The notes beneath the pieces were generated by a model, which was given only the letters and a program-made list of their open reading frames with translations, was not told the DNA's origin and did no database searches. This document shows, piece by piece, positions 28,150 to 36,469 of a DNA stretch of 64,000 nt (its first letter is position 1; the number at the start of each line of letters is the position of its first letter). The translations under genes and the position numbers were made by a program. The stretch is from Chloroflexota bacterium (lineage in GTDB: Bacteria > Chloroflexota > Dehalococcoidia > FW602-bin16), in contig SCTZ01000031.1 in assembly GCA_004297765.1 (NCBI GenBank), positions 55,405 to 119,404 on the forward strand, written 5' to 3'.

Positions 28150-29391
28150 ATGAAGGTCACGCTCAAGTTTTCCGCGACCCTGGTGACCCTGCTGCTGGTG
28201 CTGGCGGTGCTGGTTAGCGGCTGCGGTCAGACTCAGTCCTCGTCGCCGGCTGCCAGTCCGGCCTCGCCGAAGGCTTCGTCTTCGGCCCCGGCTTCGTCGG
28301 CGCCCGCCTCGTCTGCGCCTGCTCCGGCCGCGAAGCTCAGCGGCACTATCAAGATCGGCGTTGCTCTTGCATTGACCGGACCGTACGAGACCGGTGTGCG
28401 CGGGCACCGCGTTGGCATCGAGATGGCGGTGGAGGACGTGAACAAGAGCGGGTTGCTGGACGACGCCAAAATCGAGATCGTCGAGGCGGACGCGGTCAAC
28501 ACCAACGAGACGGCCATTAACGCCTTCCAGAAGCTGATCAAAACGGACAAGGTCACCGCGATCTTTGGTCCGCCCTCCGCGACGCAGGCTATGGCGGCCA
28601 TTCCACTGGCCCAGCAGGCCAAGGTCCTCGTCATGTCACCCAACGCGTTGCCTGCTGTTCCGGCAATCGGCGACCATGTTTTCGGCACGGTGCCCATGTA
28701 TCCTGACACCGTTCCGGGGGCGCTCAAGCAGGTCGTACCGGCCCGCGGGATCAAGACGGCAGCGCTCCTGAGCGAGAAGGAGTACGTGCTGGCGGTGGCC
28801 GACGCCAAAGCGCGGCGTGAGACACTCAAACAGCTCAACGTCCAGATCGTCTTGGATGAGGAGACGGTGGCGACGGACACCGATTTCACTCCGCTGGTCA
28901 CCAAGGTCATGAACGCCAAGCCGGACATGGTGGCTGTCGACCTGACCCCTCCGGCTGGTCCATTGCTTCTGAAGCAGTTGAAGCAGGCTGGTTACAAAGG
29001 GACGATCATGAGTGGCCCGGGCACGCTCCCACCCAGCTTCCCCGCGGGCGATCCGCAGTTGTACGAGGGCACATTGAACATCGTTGGCTGGTTCCCTGGC
29101 CAGCCGGGCGAGACGGACAAAACCAAAGACTTCATCAAGCGCTTTGCCGAGAAGCGCGGCTCGTCGCCTGACCAGTACGCGATCGGTCAGTACGACAATG
29201 TGTGGATGCTGGCCAAAGCCATCAAGAAGGCGGGCAAGATCAACGACATCGAGGGCATTCGCAGCGCCCTAATGACGATTGAACACGACGGGCTACAGGG
29301 CAAGCTGAAGTTCAACGACAAGCGAATCCAGGATCATAACCCGGTGGTCATCCAGGCGCAGAACGGGGCGTATACTTTGTTCAAGCCGTAA
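28150..29391 (+). CDS. Liv-type ABC transporter substrate-binding lipoprotein
   Basis: The 413-residue receptor has a signal peptide and lipobox LVSGC (Cys25), a Ser/Ala/Pro linker to about residue 57, then TIKIGVALALTGPYETGVRG. The ATG at 28150, with GGAGAG upstream, is preferred to an in-frame start at 28051 inside the inverted repeat. It is the receptor for the LivH/LivMG/LivF set just upstream. The oxidoreductase gene that follows after 16 nt suggests that the ligand is a 2-oxo acid or an amino acid converted to one. Confidence 0.92.
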   Translation: MKVTLKFSATLVTLLLVLAVLVSGCGQTQSSSPAASPASPKASSSAPASSAPASSAPAPAAKLSGTIKIGVALALTGPYETGVRGHRVGIEMAVEDVNKSGLLDDAKIEIVEADAVNTNETAINAFQKLIKTDKVTAIFGPPSATQAMAAIPLAQQAKVLVMSPNALPAVPAIGDHVFGTVPMYPDTVPGALKQVVPARGIKTAALLSEKEYVLAVADAKARRETLKQLNVQIVLDEETVATDTDFTPLVTKVMNAKPDMVAVDLTPPAGPLLLKQLKQAGYKGTIMSGPGTLPPSFPAGDPQLYEGTLNIVGWFPGQPGETDKTKDFIKRFAEKRGSSPDQYAIGQYDNVWMLAKAIKKAGKINDIEGIRSALMTIEHDGLQGKLKFNDKRIQDHNPVVIQAQNGAYTLFKP

Positions 29392-29407
29392 CAGACCACA
29401 GGAGGAA

Positions 29408-32400
29408 ATGGTGGCGACGACGTCTGCCGGCAGCGGCTCTCAAACCGACGCGTACACTCTGGAGACGAAGTACGTCCGCGAGGAGGGACGCATCTTCCTC
29501 AGTGGAGTCCAGGCGCTCGTTCGGGTCCCGTTGGACCAACATCGGGCCGACCAGCGCCGAGGGCTGCGCACGGCGGCTTACGTCTCTGGCTATCCCGGCT
29601 CGCCGCTCGGCATCGTAGAAGGCGAGTTCCAGCGCGCGCACAAGTTGCTCAAGGCGCACGATGTCTTCTTCGCGTCCGGCGTGAATGAAGAGTTGGCCCT
29701 CACAGCGGCGTTCGGCACGCAGATGCTGGAGCTCTTTCCGCGGCCGAAGTACGATGGTGTACTCGGGATGTGGTATGGGAAGGGACAGGGTCTGGACCGC
29801 TCCATCGATGCGCTCAAGCACGCCAACTATGCGGGCGTGGCGCGTAACGGTGGCTTGCTGGCGGTGGTGGGGGATGACCCCAATGCCAAGTCGTCGGCCG
29901 CCCCCTGGCCGGGCGAAGTTACCTTCTACGCCGCGGCCGTGCCGACCGTCTACCCGGGCACCGTGCAGGAGATCCTGGACCTGGGTCTGCACGCGGTGGC
30001 GCTGTCTCGGGCCGCTGGGCTGGTGGTGGGCGTCAAGATCGTCACCAACCTGGCCGATAGCACAGGCACGGCCGAGGTTTCACCCGATCGTATTCAGCCG
30101 ATCGTGCCAACAGTCGAATTGGACGGCCGACCGTACGAGCATCGCTTCTCCCTGCCCTATGTCATGGAGATGGAGCGTACGCTCTACTACGCACGACTGG
30201 AGCTGGCGAGCCGCTACGCCCGGGAGAATCGTCTCAACCAGATCGTCGTGCCTACGTCGGATGCCTGGCTGGGCATTGTAACGTCTGGCAAAACCTACTA
30301 CGACACGCGCGAGACGCTGGAGGCGCTGGGGCTTGACGAGCCCAGCCTCCGGCGCCTGGGCATCCGCATCCTCAAGCTAGGCCTGGTCTACCCTGTGGAG
30401 CCGGAGATCGTGCGGGAGTTCGCGCGCGGCCTTCAGGAGATCCTGGTGATCGAGGAGAAGCGCCCCTTCCTGGAGACGTTCGTCAAAGATATCCTGTACG
30501 GACTGTCCGAGAGACCCGATGTCTTGGGCAAGTCAGACGAGGAAGGGAAGCCCCTCGTTCCAATGAACGCGGAGCTGGACCCGGACGTGATCGCGCCGGC
30601 CATCGCGCGGCGGATCGGCCGCAAAATCGACGTGGAATCTGTCAAGAATCGGGTCCACTACCTGGAGGAGCGACGGCGTCGGACCCCGGCCGCGAAGCTG
30701 TCGCGCGTGCCGTTCTTCTGTTCGGGCTGTCCGCACAACCGTTCCACGAGGCTGCCCGCGGGCAGCCTGGCGTCTCCAGGGATCGGCTGTCATGCCATGG
30801 CCATGTGGTCCAACCCCCAGTACGTGTGTCTGACGCAAATGGGCGGCGAGGGCGCGCACTGGGTCGGAGCTTCTCCCTTCACCGAGACGCCACACCTTTT
30901 TCAGAGCCTTGGCGATGGCACGCTATTCCACTCCGGCAGCCTGGCAATTCGGGCCGCCGTCGCCGCCGGAGTGCACATCACCTTCAAGATCCTCTACAAC
31001 GGCACTGTGGCCATGACCGGCGGACAGCAGGTTGCCGGCGTTATCTCGGTTCCGGCCCTGGCGCGAGAGCTGGAGGCCGAGGGGGTCAAGAAGATCATCA
31101 TCACCACCGATGACCTGAGCAAATACCGTGGGGTCTCTCTGCCATCTGGCGTAGAGGTCTGGCACCGCGACCGGCTGATGGAGTCGCAGGAGGCGCTGGC
31201 CGCCACACCGGGTGTGACGGCGCTCATCCACGACCAGCAGTGCGCGTCCGAGAAGCGCCGGCTGCGCCGCCGCGGTAAGCTGGTCGATCCTCCTCAGCGC
31301 GTCTTCATCGTCGAGCAGATCTGTGAGGGCTGCGGCGATTGCAGCGAGAAATCCAACTGCCTCAGCCTGCAAATGGTCGAGACGGAGTTCGGGCTCAAAA
31401 CCCAGGTTCACCAGCCCTCCTGTAACAAGGACTATTCTTGCCTGCTGGGCGACTGCCCATCTCTGGTCCGGGTGGAGCCGGTAGACATCGTGCAAGCCAA
31501 GAAACGCCATCCGGCGCCGCTGGATGGCGACCTGCCGGAGCCGATGCTCAAGGTGCCGGCGAACGGATTTACCCTCCGTATGACCGGTATCGGCGGCACG
31601 GGGGTCGTGACGGTGAACCAGATCCTTGGCACGGCCGCGCTGTTCGACGGCAAGCATGTTTCGGGCTTGGACCAGACGGGCGTGGCTCAAAAGGGTGGGC
31701 CGGTGGTCTCCGACTTGAAGGTCTTCGATGACTCCATCGACATGTCCAACAAGACGCTGGTGGGGCGGGCCGATCTCTATCTGGCCCTGGACGTAGTGGT
31801 GGGCACGGCTCCGCTCAACCTGGCCACGGCGGACCCGGATCGGACGGTGGCTGTCGTTTCGACCAGTCAGGTGCAGACCGGGCAGATGGTCCAGGATAGA
31901 AGCCTCCGCTTTCCTGACATGGACGAGATACGGGCGGAGATCGACCGCTTTAGCCGGGCCGCTGACAACGTCTACCTGGATGCGCGGCTGATTTCGGAGA
32001 GCCTCTTTGATGACCACATGCCGGTCAATCTGATCATGATCGGCGTGGCATACCAGATCGGGGCCCTACCGATTTCGGCTGTCTCGATCGAGCAGGCCAT
32101 TCGGCTCAACGGTGTCTCGGTGGAGGAGAACGTGCTGGCCTTCCGGTGGGGGCGTATGCTGGTACTCGATCCTGCGCGGGTCGAGGCCGCGGTGCAGTCC
32201 GCGCAGCGAGAGACGACCGTGGAGACGCGGCCTCTGTCCCCGCAGGCACGCGCTCTGGTTGATGAGGTCGGAGCCGATGGCGAGCTAGAGCGGTTGTTGA
32301 GCCTTCGGGTCCCGGAGCTTATCGCGTACCAGAACGTCGCATACGCCCATGAGTACGTCTATTTCGTGCGAAAAGTCCTGGACGCCGAGCGCAAGTGCGC

Positions 32401-32926
32401 TCCCGGTCGAACTGCCCTGGCGGAGAGCGTGGCGCGGAACCTCTTCAAGCTAATGACCTATAAAGACGAGTACGAGGTGGCTCGACTGCACCTCGATGCC
32501 CTACCCGAGATCAAGGCTCGCTTCGGGCCGAACGTCAAGATTCACTGGCAGTTGCATCCTCCTGCCCTGCGCGCGCTTGGTCGGAAGAATAAGATCAGTT
32601 TGGGCTCCTGGTTCACTCCTGGTTTCGGCGTGCTGCGGTCGTTGCGAGGACTGCGCGGCACCAGCTTGGACGTCTTCGGTCGGGGAGATGTGCGGCAGGT
32701 GGAACGGGCCCTGATCGGCGAGTATCGACAACTGATGGACACTGCCCTGGGCCAGCTCACGGCTGACAACTACGCGGTGACCATCGCCTTAGCCGATCTG
32801 CCGGACGAGATCCGCGGCTTCGAACAGGTCAAGCTGGAGAGCGTTGCACGGTATCGGGAGAAGGCGCGGACTCTAGTTGCGGGGCTCGTCGGTGTATCCA
32901 GCGGCTCACCATCAACAACGAAGTAA
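29408..32926 (+). CDS. Single-chain indolepyruvate-type 2-oxoacid:ferredoxin oxidoreductase
   Basis: A 1172-residue protein of the fused IorA/IorB family. Domains in order: PFOR-type domain I with SGYPGSPLGIVEG and the conserved NEELALTAAFG; a TPP-binding domain around residues 430-620 with FFCSGCPHNRST and GIGCHAM; a ferredoxin-like segment at ~637-690 (CEGCGDCSEKSNC and a later CNKDYSCLLGDCPS); a gamma domain at ~715-900 (TGIGGTGVVTVNQI); and a C-terminal family-specific domain. It converts an aryl- or branched-chain 2-oxo acid to the acyl-CoA while reducing ferredoxin. AGGAGG is only 2 nt before the ATG, so the adjacent GTG at 29411 may be the true start. Confidence 0.92.
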   Translation: MVATTSAGSGSQTDAYTLETKYVREEGRIFLSGVQALVRVPLDQHRADQRRGLRTAAYVSGYPGSPLGIVEGEFQRAHKLLKAHDVFFASGVNEELALTAAFGTQMLELFPRPKYDGVLGMWYGKGQGLDRSIDALKHANYAGVARNGGLLAVVGDDPNAKSSAAPWPGEVTFYAAAVPTVYPGTVQEILDLGLHAVALSRAAGLVVGVKIVTNLADSTGTAEVSPDRIQPIVPTVELDGRPYEHRFSLPYVMEMERTLYYARLELASRYARENRLNQIVVPTSDAWLGIVTSGKTYYDTRETLEALGLDEPSLRRLGIRILKLGLVYPVEPEIVREFARGLQEILVIEEKRPFLETFVKDILYGLSERPDVLGKSDEEGKPLVPMNAELDPDVIAPAIARRIGRKIDVESVKNRVHYLEERRRRTPAAKLSRVPFFCSGCPHNRSTRLPAGSLASPGIGCHAMAMWSNPQYVCLTQMGGEGAHWVGASPFTETPHLFQSLGDGTLFHSGSLAIRAAVAAGVHITFKILYNGTVAMTGGQQVAGVISVPALARELEAEGVKKIIITTDDLSKYRGVSLPSGVEVWHRDRLMESQEALAATPGVTALIHDQQCASEKRRLRRRGKLVDPPQRVFIVEQICEGCGDCSEKSNCLSLQMVETEFGLKTQVHQPSCNKDYSCLLGDCPSLVRVEPVDIVQAKKRHPAPLDGDLPEPMLKVPANGFTLRMTGIGGTGVVTVNQILGTAALFDGKHVSGLDQTGVAQKGGPVVSDLKVFDDSIDMSNKTLVGRADLYLALDVVVGTAPLNLATADPDRTVAVVSTSQVQTGQMVQDRSLRFPDMDEIRAEIDRFSRAADNVYLDARLISESLFDDHMPVNLIMIGVAYQIGALPISAVSIEQAIRLNGVSVEENVLAFRWGRMLVLDPARVEAAVQSAQRETTVETRPLSPQARALVDEVGADGELERLLSLRVPELIAYQNVAYAHEYVYFVRKVLDAERKCAPGRTALAESVARNLFKLMTYKDEYEVARLHLDALPEIKARFGPNVKIHWQLHPPALRALGRKNKISLGSWFTPGFGVLRSLRGLRGTSLDVFGRGDVRQVERALIGEYRQLMDTALGQLTADNYAVTIALADLPDEIRGFEQVKLESVARYREKARTLVAGLVGVSSGSPSTTK

Positions 32927-32946
32927 GCGCGAGCAGGAGACTACCG

Positions 32947-34197
32947 ATGAGCAGCACGAAGGTTATCGTTCCGCAACTGGCCTGGCATGAGGATAACGAG
33001 CTGGAGCTGGATTTCCCGTCCTCATGGAGTGTGCGCTTTTGCGCCATGCGCGGCTACACCGCAACACCCTTGGACGATGTCGGCATTCGGCGGGCCTTCG
33101 CTAACCCCATCGGCACCAAGACTATCAAAGAGCTGGCGGCGGGCAAGTCGGAGGTGGTGATCGTCTTCGACGATATGTCGCGTCCCACCAAGGTTCACCA
33201 GATCGTACCGCATGTCCTGGAGGAGCTAAGAGCCGCCGGTGTTCCGGACAAGGGCATTCGCTTCATCGTGGCTCAGGGCACGCATGGCGATCACACTCGC
33301 TGGGATTTTGAGCGCAAGCTGGGCTTCGAGATCGTGGAGCGTTATCCGGTCTACAACCACAACCCCTATGAGAACTGCACGCCCGTGGGCACGACGCCTC
33401 TCGGTACCCCGGTCTCCATCAATGCCGAAGTGATGGCGTGCGACCTGAAGATCGGCATCGGGGCGATTCTCCCTCATCCCATGGCCGGCTACGGTGGAGG
33501 AGCCAAAATCGTTATGCCGGGCGTTGCGTCGATCGACACGATCGGTCATAACCATCACATGTGCATTTGGGGACGTAGTCCTGACGATCGGCACCCCAGC
33601 CTTGGATTCAACAAGCACGCGGGGAACATCATGCGGGCCGATATGAACGAGGCGGCCCGTCTAGCTAGGTGGGACATCAAGATCGACGGGATGTTGAATG
33701 GGCGACGGGACTTCGTGGCCCTCTTCGTAGGCGATATCGTCGCCGAGCACGAGGCCGCGGTGCCAATCGCTCGTGAGCACTACCGTACCGAAAGGCCGGG
33801 TGAGTGTGACGTCGTTGTCTGTAACGCCTACTCGCGTGCGAACGAGGGCTTCTTCAGCGCCTTCGCCGGCACCGCTTTTCTTGGTCCGGACGGCGGTGAT
33901 ATCGTCCTCTTATTGAGCTGCCCGGAGGGACAGGTGGTGCACCATCTCGCGGGCGCGTTTGGCAAGTTCACTCACGGTCGATCTTCGCACCACGCTGATA
34001 GATTGCCGCCCAACGTCCACCGCATGATCGTTGTCTCGCCTATCCGCGACCATGCCCCCCTCTACGGCACGCTGCTGAACGATCAGCTCATCTGGGTCAA
34101 GACCTGGGCGGAGGCGCGAGAGCTGCTGGAGCAAGGGCATCCCCAGGGGGCCCGGGTCGCCGTGATCCCGGACTCGACGATACAGTATTTCGCGTAA
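32947..34197 (+). CDS. LarA-like (nickel-pincer-type) racemase family protein
   Basis: A 416-residue protein of the LarA/DUF2088 family. Supporting motifs are FDDMSRPT, a His-rich catalytic stretch QGTHGDHTRWD, and PHPMAGYGGGAKIVMPGVASIDTIGHNH, which resembles the lysine- and His-containing region that holds the nickel-pincer cofactor in lactate racemase. Family members racemise or epimerise 2-hydroxy acids. No larB/C/E cofactor-synthesis genes are nearby. It lies 20 nt after the oxidoreductase, so a 2-hydroxy or 2-oxo acid substrate is an attractive but unproven link. A strong terminator follows. Confidence 0.82.
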   Translation: MSSTKVIVPQLAWHEDNELELDFPSSWSVRFCAMRGYTATPLDDVGIRRAFANPIGTKTIKELAAGKSEVVIVFDDMSRPTKVHQIVPHVLEELRAAGVPDKGIRFIVAQGTHGDHTRWDFERKLGFEIVERYPVYNHNPYENCTPVGTTPLGTPVSINAEVMACDLKIGIGAILPHPMAGYGGGAKIVMPGVASIDTIGHNHHMCIWGRSPDDRHPSLGFNKHAGNIMRADMNEAARLARWDIKIDGMLNGRRDFVALFVGDIVAEHEAAVPIAREHYRTERPGECDVVVCNAYSRANEGFFSAFAGTAFLGPDGGDIVLLLSCPEGQVVHHLAGAFGKFTHGRSSHHADRLPPNVHRMIVVSPIRDHAPLYGTLLNDQLIWVKTWAEARELLEQGHPQGARVAVIPDSTIQYFA

Positions 34198-34238
34198 GTG
34201 CGGGTTTCTGAAACACTTTCAACAGAACGCCTTCATCT

Positions 34239-34264
34239 GGGGCACGTGCAACGTGCCCCGTTTT
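34239..34264 (+). terminator. Intrinsic terminator of the Liv/IOR/LarA operon
   Basis: GGGGCACGT-GCA-ACGTGCCCC is a perfect 9-bp stem with a 3-nt loop, followed by GTTTT. It lies 42 nt after the stop codon. Confidence 0.85.
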
Positions 34265-34331
34265 CCTGCCGGTCGAGCTGTGTGGCTCATCACCCTCCTC
34301 ATCGGCGCATCGATGAAAGGTGTGCGTAAAC

Positions 34332-34516
34332 CGTAGGGGCGGACCGCTGTGTCCGCCTGGGGGGCGGGGGGCAGCCCATCGCCTCAGTAACTACGCTACT
34401 TCCCGACTATCAAGCCCATCGAGGCCCGACCTAGTTCAGTTTTGAGAGTGCGGAACTACTGCAAAGGCAGGCGTGGCCCCCCGCCCCCCAGGCGGACACA
34501 GCGGTCCGCCCCTACG
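34332..34516. repeat. MITE-like element, copy 2 (185 bp)
   Basis: Perfect 41-nt terminal inverted repeats (34332-34372 and 34476-34516). The interior edges CAGCCC-TCGCCTCAGTA and AAGGCAGGCG match the element at 15008-15292. The interior is about 100 bp shorter than in that copy. Non-coding. Confidence 0.8.
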
Positions 34517-34608
34517 TCTCCAAGCGAAGCCTGTGTAATGGAACTGGATGTTGCTCGTCAGATGTGCTATCCTTCGCACTCCGCCAAATCGCGAGCCCCC
34601 CAATGAGC

Positions 34609-34662
34609 TTGACACCTGCCTGTAACAGTGCTACACTCGGAACACTTAACGTTCAACGTTAA
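34609..34662 (+). promoter_or_regulatory. Promoter plus perfect 17-nt palindromic operator, site C
   Basis: TTGACA (34609-34614), 17 nt, TACACT (34632-34637), then TTAACGTTCAACGTTAA (34646-34662), perfect about its central C. The palindrome starts 8 nt after the -10, overlapping the expected transcription start. It is the best member of the operator family and drives the ligase/FadH-like/ETF operon. Confidence 0.8.
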
Positions 34663-34843
34663 AGGCACTATCGGGGCGTTGGCGGGTCGTTGGCTCGCGA
34701 ACGCCGAAGCCAGGTTCAGCGACACTTGACTCAGCCCGGGTCCGGACGACTCGGGACCGTGTGACGAATCATACCCTCGCAATGTACAGCCATCCCCGGC
34801 TTCGTGATAGCCGACATACTCAGCTTCGGTTATGGAGGAGAAG

Positions 34844-36403
34844 ATGCTCATCGGCGACATCCTTCGACAGAACGCGAGGTACTTCGCTAATCGCCCCTGT
34901 CTCATCCAGGACGACATTCGACTCAGTTGGGCCGAGGTTGACCAACGGACCAATCGCCTGGCCAACGATCTTCTCAAGCTGGGGTTGACCAAGGGCGATC
35001 GGTTGGCCATCTTGTGCGGCAACTGCTACCAGTACCCGGAGATGTACTTTGCGACTGCCAAGGTCGGCATCATCAGCGTGCCACTCAACACACGCCTGGC
35101 GCTGCCGGAGCTTATTCGCTTCCTGCGCTACACCAAGCCGAAGGCGCTTGTGGTTAGCTCCAACTTCGCTGACCGGGGTCAGTCTCTCCAGAGCGAAGTG
35201 CCCGGCCTGGATCATGTGATCGGACTGGGAGAGGGCCATCCGTTCGAGTTGGACTACGACGCGCTGATCCGTGAGAGTCCGTCGGATTTGCCTCATGTGA
35301 ACCTCTCGCCCGACGATGTCTACGTGCTGGGGTCGACCAGCGGAACGACAGGTATCCCAAAGGGGGCCATGCTGACCCATCGTATGGCGGTCGCCGCGAT
35401 GATGGGCTGGTTTGCCGAGATCCGCTGGCCGCAGTTCGGGGCGATGATACAGTCCAACCCCCAATTCTTCAACCCGGGCGGTCCGGCCAATTTGCAGCCG
35501 ATTCTGAAGGGCGGCGCAGTCATTATCTTGCCGGAGTTCAACCCCAAAAACTGGGCTGAGACCGTCCAGCGGGAACGTCCGTTCTTCAGCATCCTCCCTA
35601 CCACTATGCTCCAGATGGTCGCCAATTACCCGGATATCGAGAAGTATGACACGAGCTCTCTCGGTGGCATCCTCACCGGTGGCTCGCCGATTCCTCGGAC
35701 CCTCATGCAGCGCGCGACCGAGCTCTTCGGCAACATCCTTTACCCGACCTTCGGCATGTGCGAGACCTACTCCTGCGGCGGTATCTTGCGTCGCGAGCAC
35801 CTGGTCGTTGACGGCCCGCCGGAGAAGCTGCAGCGCCTCGCCTCGATTGGACATCCCACCACCGGCATGGAGTTGCGAGTAGTCAACGAGCAGGGCCAGG
35901 ACATCAAGTGGGGCAGCGACGAGGTCGGTGAATTGATCGTGCGCGGCGATCAAGTGATCGAGTCCTACTGGGAGATGCCCGAGGAGACGGCCGCCTCGCA
36001 CAAGGATGGCTGGTTCTACACGGGCGACATAGGTAAACAGGACGCAGAGGGCTTCATCTTCCTCGTGGATCGGAAGAAGGATATGATCAAGTCCGGCAGT
36101 ATCAACGTGTATTCGGTGGAGGTGGAGGCCGCCATCGGTCTGCACCCGGCCGTGCTGCAGGTGGCCGTGATTGGTGTGCCGGATCCGAAGTGGGGGGAGG
36201 CGGTCAAAGCCCTGGTGGTGCTGCGACCGGGCATGAGCGCTACGGAAGAGGAGATCATCCAGCACTGCAGAGAGCAGTTGGCCTCGTACAAGAAGCCCCA
36301 GTCGGTGGAGTTCCGGGAGTCGTTCCCTCTGGGCGGAACCAACAAGGTCCTCAAGCGCGAGCTGCGCGAGCCGTACTGGGTTGGCCACGAGAAACGGATT
36401 TAG
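34844..36403 (+). CDS. AMP-forming acyl-CoA ligase
   Basis: 519 residues. P-loop TSGTTGIPKG, GMCETYSCGG at the A5 position, TGDIGKQDAEG, hinge DRKKDMIKSG and the lysine motif GGTNKVLKRELREPYW, with Lys in place. The start at 34844 is chosen over 34832 because GGAGGAG directly precedes it and the paralogue at 44232 also starts MLIGDILRQNA. The two share most of their sequence, including the terminal KRELREPYW. It is the first gene of the operon behind operator site C, so it probably activates the operon's substrate. Confidence 0.88.
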   Translation: MLIGDILRQNARYFANRPCLIQDDIRLSWAEVDQRTNRLANDLLKLGLTKGDRLAILCGNCYQYPEMYFATAKVGIISVPLNTRLALPELIRFLRYTKPKALVVSSNFADRGQSLQSEVPGLDHVIGLGEGHPFELDYDALIRESPSDLPHVNLSPDDVYVLGSTSGTTGIPKGAMLTHRMAVAAMMGWFAEIRWPQFGAMIQSNPQFFNPGGPANLQPILKGGAVIILPEFNPKNWAETVQRERPFFSILPTTMLQMVANYPDIEKYDTSSLGGILTGGSPIPRTLMQRATELFGNILYPTFGMCETYSCGGILRREHLVVDGPPEKLQRLASIGHPTTGMELRVVNEQGQDIKWGSDEVGELIVRGDQVIESYWEMPEETAASHKDGWFYTGDIGKQDAEGFIFLVDRKKDMIKSGSINVYSVEVEAAIGLHPAVLQVAVIGVPDPKWGEAVKALVVLRPGMSATEEEIIQHCREQLASYKKPQSVEFRESFPLGGTNKVLKRELREPYWVGHEKRI

Positions 36404-36469
36404 TAGCTCCGCCGATCGATTTGACGGCTGAATTATATCTTTTGCGGTTGAAAGCGAGGATAGCTTAGC

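Larger units (their letters stand above)
34198..34843. other. Gap between the LarA-like gene and the acyl-CoA ligase operon
   Basis: It holds a terminator (34239-34264), MITE-like copy 2 (34332-34516), a promoter with operator site C (34609-34662) and a ~180-nt leader in which I see no further structure. Confidence 0.65.
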
